A stretch of 53,890 nucleotides of DNA from CAZTDU01 sp050248795. GTDB lineage: Bacteria > Pseudomonadota > Gammaproteobacteria > Burkholderiales > SG8-39. The first letter of the stretch is position 1, and each line of letters opens with the position of its first letter. Positions 24,451 to 34,064 of this stretch are shown piece after piece. Where the stretch lies: positions 1-53,890 of the forward strand of contig JBFWRS010000026.1 in the NCBI GenBank assembly GCA_050248795.1, given 5' to 3'. The notes beneath the pieces are model-generated. The model ran no database searches and had not been told where the DNA came from. It saw only the letters and a list, made by a program, of their open reading frames with translations. The position numbers and the translations under genes were made by a program.

Positions 24451-25740
24451 ATGGCGGATCGGAAGTTCGGCATTGAAACCCTGTGCCTGCACGCGGGGCA
24501 GATCCCCGACGCTGCCACCGGCGCGCGCGCGGCGCCGATCTACCAGACGACCTCTTTCGTGTTCGATTCTGCGGAACACGCCGCGAGCCTGTTCAACCTG
24601 CAGACCTTCGGCAACGTCTATTCGCGCATCTCGAACCCTACCGTCGCGGTATTCGAAGAACGCATGGCGGCGATCGAAGGCGGGCGCGCCGCGCTCGCCA
24701 CCGCCACCGGACAGGCCGCCGAGATGGTCGCAATCCTGACGCTGGTGAAGGGCGGCGACCACATCGTGTCGGCGTCCACGCTGTACGGCGGCACGCATTC
24801 GCTGCTGGGGGTGAACCTCGCCAAGCTCGGCGTCGAGACTACCTTCGTCGACCCGGACGACCCGGAGAACTTCCGCCGCGCGATCAGGAAGAACACCAAG
24901 CTGGTCTACGCCGAGACGCTCGGCAACCCGCTGATCAACATCGTCGACATCGAGAAAGTCGCCGCGATCGCGCACGAGGCCGGCGTGCCGCTGATGCTGG
25001 ACAACACGGTGCCCTCGCCGTACCTGTGCCGGCCGTTCGACTGGGGCGCAGACATCGTCGTGCATTCGGCGACCAAGTACATCGGCGGCCACGGCACCAC
25101 GATGGGCGGCGTGGTGGTCGAATCGGGCAAGTTCAAGTGGGACAACGGCAACTTTCCCGAGATGACCGAGCCCTCGCCCGGCTACCACGGCGTGCGCTTC
25201 TACGAGACCTTCGGCGACTTCGGCTACACCATGAAGGCGCGCATGGAAATCATGCGCACCTTCGGGCCGACGCTGGCGCCGCTGAACGCCTGGCTGCTGC
25301 TGCAGGGGGTGGAGTCGCTGCACGTGAGGATGGAGCGGCACTGCGACAACACGCTCGCGGTGGCGAAGTTCCTGCAGGGCCACAAGCAGGTGGCGTGGGT
25401 GAACTACCCCGGCCTGCCGGACAACAGGTACCACGCGCTGGCGAAGAAGTACCTGCCCAGGGGCCAGTCGGGGCTGCTGAATTTCGGCGTCAGGGGCGGC
25501 GCGCGGGCCGGGGAAAAGTTCATCGACGCGGCGCAGTTCATGAGCCACCTCGCCAACATCGGCGACGCGAAGACCCTGATCATCCACCCGGCGTCGACCA
25601 CGCACCGGCAGATGAGCGAGGAAGAGCAGTTGAAGGCCGGCGTGAAGCCGGACATGATCCGCATGTCGGTCGGCATCGAGTCGCTCGACGACATCCTCTG
25701 GGACATAGACCAGGCACTTAGCGAGGCAGCGAAGACATGA
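24451..25740 (+). CDS. metY: O-acetylhomoserine aminocarboxypropyltransferase
   Basis: A 429-residue PLP enzyme of the Cys/Met metabolism family, with MetY length and features: TLCLHAGQ at the N-terminus, PIYQTTSFVF, the FGNVYSRISNPT segment, the cofactor-stacking LYGGTH and the Schiff-base lysine K209 in HSATKYIGG. It makes homocysteine from O-acetylhomoserine and sulfide (or methionine from methanethiol) in the cytoplasm. An extended insert around 215-250 separates MetY from the shorter MetZ and MetB proteins. The last four bases overlap the alcohol dehydrogenase start (ATGA). Confidence 0.95.
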   Translation: MADRKFGIETLCLHAGQIPDAATGARAAPIYQTTSFVFDSAEHAASLFNLQTFGNVYSRISNPTVAVFEERMAAIEGGRAALATATGQAAEMVAILTLVKGGDHIVSASTLYGGTHSLLGVNLAKLGVETTFVDPDDPENFRRAIRKNTKLVYAETLGNPLINIVDIEKVAAIAHEAGVPLMLDNTVPSPYLCRPFDWGADIVVHSATKYIGGHGTTMGGVVVESGKFKWDNGNFPEMTEPSPGYHGVRFYETFGDFGYTMKARMEIMRTFGPTLAPLNAWLLLQGVESLHVRMERHCDNTLAVAKFLQGHKQVAWVNYPGLPDNRYHALAKKYLPRGQSGLLNFGVRGGARAGEKFIDAAQFMSHLANIGDAKTLIIHPASTTHRQMSEEEQLKAGVKPDMIRMSVGIESLDDILWDIDQALSEAAKT

Positions 25741-26816
25741 TCAGCTACGACGTCGTCGAACACGGCAGGCCGCTGCAGAAGGTGCTGAAGCAGACGCCGA
25801 CCCCCAAGGGCACCGAGGTACTGGTGCGCGTCACGCGCTCGGGCGTGTGCCACTCCGACCTGCACATCTGGGACGGCTATTTCGATCTCGGCGGCGGCAA
25901 GAAATTCTTCGTCAAGGACCGCGGTTGCGTGCCGCCGTTCACCATGGGTCACGAGCCCTTCGGCGTCATCGAGGCGCTCGGCCCGGGGGTTTCGAAGGTC
26001 GCCAGGGGCGTGAAGGTGGGACAGAAGCGGATCGTCTTTCCGTGGATCGGATGCGGCAAGTGCGCGGTATGCAAGGACGGCCAGGACAACTACTGCCTGA
26101 ATCAGCGCTTCATGGGCGTGTACATGCGCGGCGCCTACGGCACGCACATCACGGTGCCGCACCCGAAGTACCTGGTCGACGCTTCCGGCGTGGACGAGGC
26201 CTTCGCGGCGACGCTCGCATGCTCCGGGCTCACCGCGTACAGCGCCATCAACAAGCTGCCGGCGCTGAACTCGCGCGACTGGGTGGCGGTGCTGGGCTGC
26301 GGCGGCCTGGGGCTGGTGGCCACCGCGATCCTGAAGGCCAAGGGCATACGCAACGTCATCGCCTGCGACATCGACCCGGTGAAGCTGGACGCGGCAAGAA
26401 AGCTGGGCGCGAAGCTGGTGCTGGACACGCGCGCCCCGGACGCGGCGCAAAAGCTCGCCGCGCTGGCCAAGGGCAGCCTTGCCGCCGCGATCGATTTCGT
26501 CGGCATGCCGGCGACGCACGCGGTGGCCTGGCCGGCGCTGAGGAAGGGCGGGCGCTACATCCTCTGCGGCCTCTTCGGTGGCGAGATCACGCTGGCGATG
26601 CCGCCGATCGCGCAGCGCGCGGTGGCCGTCGTGGGCTCCTATGTCGGCAACGTGCAGGAACTGAAGGAAGTCGTAGCGCTGGCGAGGAAGGGCAAGCTCA
26701 AGCCGACCCCGGTCAGCACGCGGCCGGCGGACGAACTGAACGCGATACTGGAAGACCTCAAGGCCGGCCGCGTGCTCGGCCGGGTGGTGCTGGACATGGA
26801 GGGTGTCGGACGCTAG
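25737..26816 (+). CDS. Zinc-dependent alcohol dehydrogenase (MDR superfamily)
   Basis: A 359-residue medium-chain dehydrogenase. Catalytic zinc ligands C38 (SGVCHSD) and H72-E73 (GHEPFG) are present. The structural zinc motif follows as GCGKCAVCKDGQDNYC (CxxCxxCx7C), and the Rossmann motif is GCGGLGLVA. It reads as a generic NAD(P)-dependent alcohol dehydrogenase. Translational coupling to metY is unusual for this class and suggests the pair is co-regulated, perhaps to handle an aldehyde or alcohol by-product; that link is inference. Confidence 0.93.
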   Translation: MISYDVVEHGRPLQKVLKQTPTPKGTEVLVRVTRSGVCHSDLHIWDGYFDLGGGKKFFVKDRGCVPPFTMGHEPFGVIEALGPGVSKVARGVKVGQKRIVFPWIGCGKCAVCKDGQDNYCLNQRFMGVYMRGAYGTHITVPHPKYLVDASGVDEAFAATLACSGLTAYSAINKLPALNSRDWVAVLGCGGLGLVATAILKAKGIRNVIACDIDPVKLDAARKLGAKLVLDTRAPDAAQKLAALAKGSLAAAIDFVGMPATHAVAWPALRKGGRYILCGLFGGEITLAMPPIAQRAVAVVGSYVGNVQELKEVVALARKGKLKPTPVSTRPADELNAILEDLKAGRVLGRVVLDMEGVGR

Positions 26817-26846
26817 GCGGAGCGTGCGGCGCTCCAAGGCCGCGCT

Positions 26847-29318
26847 TCACTTGAGCTTGAACGAAACGAGTTCCGTGACCTGCGGATCCAGCAGCAGGAT
26901 GTTGCCGCGCACCTCGTACTTCACCACCCGGCGCACCGCGTCGGCGTACCAGGCGGTTATCGTGGATTCGATCCCGCCGGAGAATCCCGCGCTTACCATG
27001 GATCCCCTGTTTACGGCCTGCACAGAGACCTCGACCCGCGTCGCGTCGAAGGTTCCCGCCGGAACCGTCACACGCTCGCGCCCGGCGACGCGCGCGTTCC
27101 CGCTGCACTGTATGTGCGGCGACGCGCAAGGCGACACCGCGCGAAGCTGTACGTCGCCGAGGTCCCCGCCCGCATCGCCCGGGATAAACGCGCGCAGGTA
27201 GGGAGAGAACTGCAGCAAACCGGAGCTGGACAGGTAGTTCCCGCTTGCATGCTGCACCTGCAGTTCGACGCCGCCGTCGATCTGGATGCTTTCCAGGATG
27301 GCATTCGCGGCGACGCGCGATACCTCCAGCACCGCGCTGCTGCTACGGTCCGTATTGATATCGCGGCGACGGTACTCCCAACGGTCACCAACCCTGGGGA
27401 TCGCCGGACCTGACAGCGCGGCGGTCGCGCTCGATCCGACCGCGCTCGCGACGACCACAGGCGCCCCGCCGGCGGATTGCAGGGCGGATCCGGCCAGCAT
27501 CAGGTCCAGCGATCCGACTGCGGCCCTGCCCTCGAGCTGGAACCCGACCAGCTCGAAGTCGGCATTCGGATCCGTCATCGGCAGGAACCTCCCGTGACCT
27601 CCCTGAGTACGGCTGCGATATTTAACCGGACGTTGCACGCCGGGAACGTGCCAGAAGACTATCTCCCGCGACGCTGAGTTGTTGTTTGCCGTATAGATGA
27701 CGTCCACGACCACCTTCAGCGCCTCGAAGGTGCCCGCCTTGACCGTCACGTTCTCCCTTGCCGCGACGCGCGCCTCTGCGGAACACTGGACGATTCCACG
27801 GCCACAACTGTCGATGCGAACAACGTCCACGGCAGACCAGGTCTTGCCGACTTCGAGCGGCTCGCCGCCGACCAGTGGCGAGAACATCGCCCAGCCCCCC
27901 GCATGGCCTACCAGCGTGGGAGCCGAGGTGTATACCCAGGGCGTGGACGTACCCCCATTCGTGTGCAGCACCTCTAGCACGCCCGCGCCGGTCCTGCCTT
28001 GCAGCTCCAGGAGGAGGTCGAGCTTCTTGTCGCGGTTGTCCACATCGAAGCCGCTGTACTGCCAGCGAGTGCCGGACGCAGGGGCCGGTGCGACGGCAGC
28101 GGCCGGAGGCGGCGACGGCGCGATGCTCGCCACCTGCGCCGGTGCGGCCGCAGGCTTCGGCGCCGCGGCTGCCGGCGCCACGGCGAGCCGGTTGCGCGCG
28201 ATCGGCGCGAAAGCGCCCTGCGGATAGCGTTGCAGATACGCGGTGAAATCCGCCGGGTTGGCGCTGTCCTTGATCGAGTCCCAGAACGCCAGCTCGACCT
28301 GGCGCTCGTGCGTCCCGGGCGCCACCGCAGCCACCACCGGCGGCGCCGCGGCTGCCGGCGCCGGCGCACCGCGCTGCGCTTCGAGCTCGGCGCGCTGCTT
28401 CGCCAGCGCCTCCTGGATCATCTTCTCCATCGCGCTCTGCAGCTGCGCCCGCTCCTTCGCGCTGCGCTGCTCCTGCTCGCGCGTGGCATCGATCACCGCC
28501 TTCCTGACATCGTCCCGGCTCAGTTGCGCCGCCCCGGCCACCGGCGCCATGAAATAGAAGTCCCCACGCAGCGACGAACTCTCCCACGGCACCTGGCGTT
28601 CCTTGGTGTCGTTCATGACGCCGTTGCGCACCTGCTTGAACAACTGCTCCACCGGCACCCCGGGCTGGCGCACCTGCTGCAGCAGGTGCTTGGTGTACAC
28701 GCCATTGTCCCCGTCCCCGTCGGCCGCCACCGAGCCCGGTGCGGTCGCGAACGCGATCAGCGTGCCCGAAGGCGCCTCCATCTGCGCCAGCCCCTGCGCC
28801 GCCGAGCGGAACGAGCGGTGGAACGGATTGTTGCGGCAGGCGTCCAGGATCATGATGTTCAACGCGTTCTTCGCCGTGTCCATCTTCGTCAGCACGAAGT
28901 TCGCGTCCACCGCCTGGTCCTCGACCTCGTCCTCGCGCTGGATGTCGGCGTTCACCGGGATCAGGTAGTTCCGGCCGCGCACCTGCATGCCGTGGCCGGC
29001 GTAGTAGAAGAGGCCCGCGCCGCCCCTCAGCAGCTCATCACCGAAGGCGCGGATCGCGCGCCTCATCGAGGTCTCGGAGCCGTCCTCCAGCAGCGTTACG
29101 CTGAAGCCGGTCTCCACCAGCGCCTGCGCCATCGCGCGTGCGTCGTTCACCGGGTTCTTCAACGGCGAGTGCTTGTACGCGCTGTTGCCTATCACCAGCG
29201 CCACCCGCCTCTCGCCCCCCGGCGCCGGCTTCGCCGCAGCCAACTGCTGCACGCGCTCGGCGGCCGCATGCGGGACTGCGATCAGGCAGCATGCAAGCAG
29301 GACGGCGAGAAATCTCAT
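26847..29318 (-). CDS. Secreted caspase-family peptidase (C14), copy 2
   Basis: An 823-residue protein with a signal peptide (MRFLAVLLACCLIAVPHAAA). The caspase-like domain spans about residues 37-260, with the dyad H109 (YYAGHGMQ) and C161 (ILDACRNNP). A charged coiled-coil-like stretch follows (about 280-320). Next is a short repeat-like motif, AFWDSIKDSANPADFTAYL, and an Ala/Pro linker. Two similar beta-rich C-terminal domains of about 160 residues each close the protein (starting near TRWQYSGFD and DRWEYRRRD). The ATG at 29318 overlaps the stop of the upstream paralogue (ATGA). Substrate and trigger are unknown. Confidence 0.9.
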   Translation of the reverse strand: MRFLAVLLACCLIAVPHAAAERVQQLAAAKPAPGGERRVALVIGNSAYKHSPLKNPVNDARAMAQALVETGFSVTLLEDGSETSMRRAIRAFGDELLRGGAGLFYYAGHGMQVRGRNYLIPVNADIQREDEVEDQAVDANFVLTKMDTAKNALNIMILDACRNNPFHRSFRSAAQGLAQMEAPSGTLIAFATAPGSVAADGDGDNGVYTKHLLQQVRQPGVPVEQLFKQVRNGVMNDTKERQVPWESSSLRGDFYFMAPVAGAAQLSRDDVRKAVIDATREQEQRSAKERAQLQSAMEKMIQEALAKQRAELEAQRGAPAPAAAAPPVVAAVAPGTHERQVELAFWDSIKDSANPADFTAYLQRYPQGAFAPIARNRLAVAPAAAAPKPAAAPAQVASIAPSPPPAAAVAPAPASGTRWQYSGFDVDNRDKKLDLLLELQGRTGAGVLEVLHTNGGTSTPWVYTSAPTLVGHAGGWAMFSPLVGGEPLEVGKTWSAVDVVRIDSCGRGIVQCSAEARVAARENVTVKAGTFEALKVVVDVIYTANNNSASREIVFWHVPGVQRPVKYRSRTQGGHGRFLPMTDPNADFELVGFQLEGRAAVGSLDLMLAGSALQSAGGAPVVVASAVGSSATAALSGPAIPRVGDRWEYRRRDINTDRSSSAVLEVSRVAANAILESIQIDGGVELQVQHASGNYLSSSGLLQFSPYLRAFIPGDAGGDLGDVQLRAVSPCASPHIQCSGNARVAGRERVTVPAGTFDATRVEVSVQAVNRGSMVSAGFSGGIESTITAWYADAVRRVVKYEVRGNILLLDPQVTELVSFKLK
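28117..28295. repeat. 179-bp identical segment, copy in the second caspase gene
   Basis: Base-for-base identical to 30594-30772. It encodes the Ala/Pro linker and the AFWDSIKDSANPADF motif region. Flanking sequence differs, so the identity is local. Confidence 0.9.
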
Positions 29319-31783
29319 TGCACCCGGAACGACTGCAGCGATAGTTCGAAATTAGGAGTGACGACCGCTCGGCCGGTTCCACGTCCGGTCGCCTTGACGA
29401 AGCGGCGCGCTTGCAGCGCGTACCAGAACGTCAGCGCAAGCCGCCCTCCGCCGAAAGTCGAATGCATACCCGCATTCTGGACCTGAATATCGACCGTCAC
29501 CTTCCTCGCCTCGAATGTCCCCGCCGGCACGGTCACCGTCTCGCTACCCTCCACGACTGCCTCCACGGCGCAAGAGTTGATGCCCGCGCAATCGGCCAGA
29601 TGCCTGGTGACTACATCGCCGCGGACCGGACCTTGCGCAGGATCCCTGTAGGCGAGCAAGTATGGGGAGAACTGCACGAACCCCGCGCCGGACAGGTAGG
29701 TGCCAGGACCATGCGCAAGCGCCACCGTGCCGGAAGCGCCGCTCGCAACCGACTCGTGGATGCCCTCGGCGCCAACTGCGGTCACTTCGACATCGTGCGT
29801 GCGGCTGCGGCCGACGCTCAGGTCCTTGAACTCGTAGCTCCAGCGATCGCCGGGCCTGGGCACTGCCGGTCCCGCGAGCGCCGCCGCGCCCTGCGTTGCG
29901 CCTGCACTGGCAAGCACAATCGGTGCCGCACGCTGCGCGCCCGGGCCGCCGGGAGATGACATCCCGATGTTTCCGACCATCACCCCGCCATCGCGCTGAT
30001 AGCCGACCAGTTCCAGCTCGATATTCGGATCGATGATCGGATTCTGGCCACCGCCCCCGCCGTACATGCGGCTGGAGAACTTGACCGGGCGCCCGACCTT
30101 GTCGGCGACCCAGAATGTCAGCGTCCTTGTCCCACCACCGAAGGCGGTGCGGAAAAACAGGTCCACCGCCACCTTGTGGGCATCGAAGCTGCCCGCCTTG
30201 ACCGTGACCCGTTCGCGACCGACTACCTTCGCGTCCGCCGAGCAGGTGATCAGGCCGCGGCCGCAGGCATCCAGCCGCACGACCGGAATTCCTGACCATT
30301 CCATGCCGACCTTCAGCGGCACTTCCTGCACCAGCGGCGAGAAGGCGGCGAATCCGGACCCCAGCCCCACCAGCGTGGGCGCGCTGCCATGCACCCATTG
30401 CGTCGAGCCATTGCGGCCGTGTGCGACTTCGAGTACGCCAGCGGCGCTGGCGCCAAGCATCTCCACCAGGTAGTCGAACTTCGTGTCGGGGTTGTCCGGA
30501 TCGCGCCCGCTGTACTGCCAGCGGCTGCCGGACGCGGGTGCCGCCGCAGCAGCGGCCGCCGCCGCGGGCGCCGCGGGGGCCGGACGCGGCACGGGCGCGA
30601 TGCTCGCCACCTGCGCCGGTGCGGCCGCAGGCTTCGGCGCCGCGGCTGCCGGCGCCACGGCGAGCCGGTTGCGCGCGATCGGCGCGAAAGCGCCCTGCGG
30701 ATAGCGTTGCAGATACGCGGTGAAATCCGCCGGGTTGGCGCTGTCCTTGATCGAGTCCCAGAACGCCAGCTCCACCTGTCGCTCGTGCGGGCCGGATGGC
30801 GCCGCAACCGCCGCCGGGGCTGCAGCGGGTGCCTGTGCCGGCGCCCCGCGCTGCGCTTCAAGCTCGGCGCGCTGCTTCGCCAGTGCCTCCTGGATCATCT
30901 TCTCCATCGCGCTCTGGAACTGCTCGCGTTCCCTGGCTGCGCGTTGCTCGGACTCGCGCGTGACCGCCTGCACCGCCTGCTTCACCTGGTCCTGGCTGAG
31001 CCGCGGCGCGGCGGGCAGGAAATAGAAATCCCCTTTCAGCGACGAACTCTCCCAGGGAATCTGCCGGTCGCCGGTCGCGCCGGACACACCGATCCTCACC
31101 TGCTTGAACAATTGCTCGATCGGCAGGCCCGGCTCGCGGATGCCGCGCAGCAGATGCGAGGTGTACAGGCCGTTCTCGCCGTCGCCGTCCGAGGCCACCG
31201 AGCCGGGCGCAGTAGCAAACGAGATGATCGTGCCCGAGGGCGCGTCCATCTGCGCCAGGCCCTGCGCCCCGGAGCGGAACGCGCGCTGGAACGGGTTATT
31301 GCGGCAGGCGTCGAGGATCATGATGTTCAGCGTGTTCTTCGCCGAGTCCATCTTCGCCAGCACGGTGTTGGCGTCCACCGATTCGTCCTCGACCTCGTCC
31401 TCGCGCTGCACGTCCGCATTGACGGGAATGAGGTAATTGCGGCCGCGGATCTGCATGCCGTGGCCGGCGAAGTAGAACAGCCCGACGCCGCCATGCAGCA
31501 GCTGGTCTCCCCAGTCGCGCACCACGCGGCGGAACGCGGCGCGGCTCAGGTCTTCGGCGAGCGTCACCGTGAACCCGGTCTCGGCCAGCGCCCGCGCCAT
31601 CGCGCGCGCGTCGTTTACGGGATTCCTCAACGGCGAACTCTTGTACGCGCTGTTGCCGATCACCAGCGCCACACGCCTCTCACCGCCCGGCGCCGGCTTC
31701 GCCGCAGCCAGTTGCTGCACGCGCTCCGCCCATGCGGCGGTGCAGACGCAGGCGAGCAAAACAGCGGTCAGGATCCCCTTCAT
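29315..31783 (-). CDS. Secreted caspase-family peptidase (C14), copy 1
   Basis: An 822-residue paralogue of the next gene with the same layout: signal peptide (MKGILTAVLLACVCTAAWA), caspase domain about 36-255 with dyad H108 (YFAGHGMQ) and C160 (ILDACRNNP), charged helical stretch, Ala/Pro linker and two beta-rich C-terminal domains (beginning near SRWQYSGRD and DRWSYEFKD). The start at 31783 is fixed by the signal peptide; the longer frame runs into the divergent gene's upstream region. A TATATT lies 9 bases upstream on this strand. The two copies overlap by 4 bases and should be made together, perhaps as a pair or complex. Confidence 0.9.
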   Translation of the reverse strand: MKGILTAVLLACVCTAAWAERVQQLAAAKPAPGGERRVALVIGNSAYKSSPLRNPVNDARAMARALAETGFTVTLAEDLSRAAFRRVVRDWGDQLLHGGVGLFYFAGHGMQIRGRNYLIPVNADVQREDEVEDESVDANTVLAKMDSAKNTLNIMILDACRNNPFQRAFRSGAQGLAQMDAPSGTIISFATAPGSVASDGDGENGLYTSHLLRGIREPGLPIEQLFKQVRIGVSGATGDRQIPWESSSLKGDFYFLPAAPRLSQDQVKQAVQAVTRESEQRAAREREQFQSAMEKMIQEALAKQRAELEAQRGAPAQAPAAAPAAVAAPSGPHERQVELAFWDSIKDSANPADFTAYLQRYPQGAFAPIARNRLAVAPAAAAPKPAAAPAQVASIAPVPRPAPAAPAAAAAAAAAPASGSRWQYSGRDPDNPDTKFDYLVEMLGASAAGVLEVAHGRNGSTQWVHGSAPTLVGLGSGFAAFSPLVQEVPLKVGMEWSGIPVVRLDACGRGLITCSADAKVVGRERVTVKAGSFDAHKVAVDLFFRTAFGGGTRTLTFWVADKVGRPVKFSSRMYGGGGGQNPIIDPNIELELVGYQRDGGVMVGNIGMSSPGGPGAQRAAPIVLASAGATQGAAALAGPAVPRPGDRWSYEFKDLSVGRSRTHDVEVTAVGAEGIHESVASGASGTVALAHGPGTYLSGAGFVQFSPYLLAYRDPAQGPVRGDVVTRHLADCAGINSCAVEAVVEGSETVTVPAGTFEARKVTVDIQVQNAGMHSTFGGGRLALTFWYALQARRFVKATGRGTGRAVVTPNFELSLQSFRVQ
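30594..30772. repeat. 179-bp identical segment, copy in the first caspase gene
   Basis: Matches 28117-28295 exactly, while most of the remaining alignment of the two genes shows many differences. Recent gene conversion is the simplest reading. Confidence 0.9.
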
Positions 31784-31830
31784 GGCGCATAAAATATACG
31801 CCCCTCCCGTTCCCCGGAAAAGCGCCCCCG

Positions 31831-33420
31831 ATGACGCCGTTCGACTGGAATCTCCCCTATGCTTGGCCGCGCAAGCCCCTGCTGGCAAAGAACATTGTCA
31901 CTACGTCCCAGCCGCTGGCGGCGCAGGCGGGGGTGCAGATGCTTGCCCAGGGGGGTAACGCGGTGGACGCCATCCTCGCCACCGCGATCACGCTGACGCT
32001 GGTGGAGCCGGTGTCCAACGGCATCGGCTCGGACCTGTACGCGATCCTGTGGGACGGCAAGGGACTGCACGGCCTGAACTCCTCGGGTCGCTCGCCTGCG
32101 GCATGGACGCCCGACCTGTTCGGCGATGCGCCCGCGATGCCGCAGCGCGGCTGGAATTCGGTCAGCGTGCCGGGCTGCGTAGCCGGCTGGCGCGCGCTGT
32201 CTGAACGCTTCGGCAAGCTGCCGTTCGAAAAGCTGTTCGAGCCCGCGATCCGCTACGGGCGCGACGGCTTCCTCGTATCGCCGACCATTTCGCGCCAGTG
32301 GGCGCTGCAGGCAAAGGAACTGCACGCGCAACCCGGCTTCAAGGAAGCATTCATGCCCGGCGGCAAGCCGCCGGCGCCGGGGCAGCTGTTCCGCTTTCCG
32401 GAGCACGCCGCGACGCTGGAGAAGATTGCCGCGACGAAGGGCGAGGCGTTCTACCGCGGCGAACTGGCGCAGAAGATGGAGGCGCACGCGAAGGAACACG
32501 GCGCGCTGATGCGCGCCAGCGACCTCGCCGCGCACGCGGCCGAATGGGTGCAGCCGCTGGAAGTGAAGTACCGCGGCTACACCGTGCACGAGATCCCGCC
32601 GAACGGCCAGGGCATCGTCGCGCTGATCGCGCTGGGGATCCTCGAGCGTTTCGACGTCGCCGGCATGCCGGTAGACGGCGCGGACAGCCTGCACGTGCAG
32701 ATGGAGGCGCAGAAGCTCGCGTTCGCCGATGCGCTCGCCTACGTCGCGGACCTCGAGCACATGCCGTTCAAGCCGGAGCGCCTGCTCGACCCCGCATACC
32801 TCGATTCGCGCGCGAAGCTCATAGACATGAAGCGCGCGCAGCCCTTCGCCGCCGGCACGCCGCCCAAGGGCGGCACCGTCTACCTCACCGCGGCGGACGC
32901 TTCGGGGATGATGGTGTCGCTGATCCAGTCGAACTACATGGGCTTCGGCTCGGGCGTGGTGGTGCCGGGCACCGGCATCTCGCTGCAGAATCGCGCCAGC
33001 ACCTTCGTCACGACGAGGGGCCACCCGAACCGCTACGGCCCTTCCAAGCGCCCGTACCAGACCATCATCCCGGGCTTTCTCACCAGGGACGGCAAGCCGG
33101 TGATGAGCTTCGGCGTCATGGGCGGAACCATGCAGCCGCAGGGCCATGCGCAACTGGTGGTGCGCATCGCCGACTACGGCCAGAATCCGCAGGCGGCCTG
33201 CGACGCGCCGCGTTTCCGCTGGGTGAAGGGCATGGAGATGAACGTGGAAGGCGGCCTCGCGCCCTCGGTGCTGGAGGACCTGTCGCGCCGCGGCCACCAG
33301 CTCACCGAGCTGAAGGAAGGCTACATGGACTTCGGCAGCTGCCAGGCGATCTGGAACCTGGGCGACGGTTACCTTGGCGCGAGCGACCCGCGCCGCGACG
33401 GCCAGGCAGTGGGCTATTGA
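31831..33420 (+). CDS. Gamma-glutamyltransferase family protein
   Basis: A 529-residue Ntn-hydrolase of the gamma-glutamyltranspeptidase family. The large-subunit part includes MLAQGGNAVDA, PVSNGIGSD and PGCVAGWRAL. The autocleavage nucleophile is T349 in KGGTVYLTAAD, and the small subunit has QNRASTF and GGTMQPQGHAQ. There is no signal peptide, unlike classical periplasmic Ggt, so it may be a cytoplasmic glutathione hydrolase-like or acylase-type enzyme. It is followed after 26 bases by a glutathione transferase gene, which fits a role in glutathione or conjugate turnover. Confidence 0.92.
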   Translation: MTPFDWNLPYAWPRKPLLAKNIVTTSQPLAAQAGVQMLAQGGNAVDAILATAITLTLVEPVSNGIGSDLYAILWDGKGLHGLNSSGRSPAAWTPDLFGDAPAMPQRGWNSVSVPGCVAGWRALSERFGKLPFEKLFEPAIRYGRDGFLVSPTISRQWALQAKELHAQPGFKEAFMPGGKPPAPGQLFRFPEHAATLEKIAATKGEAFYRGELAQKMEAHAKEHGALMRASDLAAHAAEWVQPLEVKYRGYTVHEIPPNGQGIVALIALGILERFDVAGMPVDGADSLHVQMEAQKLAFADALAYVADLEHMPFKPERLLDPAYLDSRAKLIDMKRAQPFAAGTPPKGGTVYLTAADASGMMVSLIQSNYMGFGSGVVVPGTGISLQNRASTFVTTRGHPNRYGPSKRPYQTIIPGFLTRDGKPVMSFGVMGGTMQPQGHAQLVVRIADYGQNPQAACDAPRFRWVKGMEMNVEGGLAPSVLEDLSRRGHQLTELKEGYMDFGSCQAIWNLGDGYLGASDPRRDGQAVGY

Positions 33421-33446
33421 GTCGGACAATAATCAGTGAGGAACGC

Positions 33447-34064
33447 ATGCTGAAGATCTGGGGACGCGCGAATTCGGTCAATGTGAAGAAAGTGCTGTGG
33501 TGCCTGGAGGAACTGAACGTTCCCTACCAGCGCATCGACGCCGGCATGGCCTACGGCGTGGTCAACACGCCGGAGTTCCGGCAGAAGAATCCCATGGGCC
33601 TGGTGCCGGCGATCGAGGACGAGGGCTTTGTGCTGTGGGAATCGCATGCGACCGTACGCTACCTCGCGGCGAAGCACGGCGCGGGCACGCTGTGGCCGAA
33701 CGACCTGCGCGTGCGCGCGGACGCGGACCGCTGGATGGACTGGGCGGTGGCGTTCCAGACTGCGTTCCGGCCGGTGTTCTGGGGCCTGGTGCGCACGCCA
33801 GAGGACAAGCGCGACATGGCGGCCATCGAGGACGGCAAGAAGAAGTCCGCCGATCTTCTCGCGGTGCTGAACGGCGCGCTGGCGGGGCGGCAATTCGTCG
33901 CCGGAGACACATTCACCATGGGCGACATCCCGATCGGCTGCCATGTGCAGTTGTGGATGCGACTCGCGATCGAGCGGCCGGCGCTGCCGGAACTGGACGC
34001 CTGGTTCGGGCGCCTGTGCGAGCGCCCGCCGTTCAATAAGGTAGTGGACCTGCCGCTGTCCTAG
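33447..34064 (+). CDS. Glutathione S-transferase family protein
   Basis: A 205-residue protein with an N-terminal thioredoxin-fold domain (IWGRANSVNVKKVLWCLEEL, then NPMGLVPAIEDEGF and LWESHATVRYLA) and a C-terminal helical domain with the conserved GDTFTMGDIPIG. The serine in RANSVNV is the usual glutathione-activating position. It is cytoplasmic. The ATG at 33447 has a GTGAGGA site upstream. It shares a transcript with the gamma-glutamyltransferase family gene. Its stop overlaps the converging peptidase gene by 4 bases. Confidence 0.92.
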   Translation: MLKIWGRANSVNVKKVLWCLEELNVPYQRIDAGMAYGVVNTPEFRQKNPMGLVPAIEDEGFVLWESHATVRYLAAKHGAGTLWPNDLRVRADADRWMDWAVAFQTAFRPVFWGLVRTPEDKRDMAAIEDGKKKSADLLAVLNGALAGRQFVAGDTFTMGDIPIGCHVQLWMRLAIERPALPELDAWFGRLCERPPFNKVVDLPLS

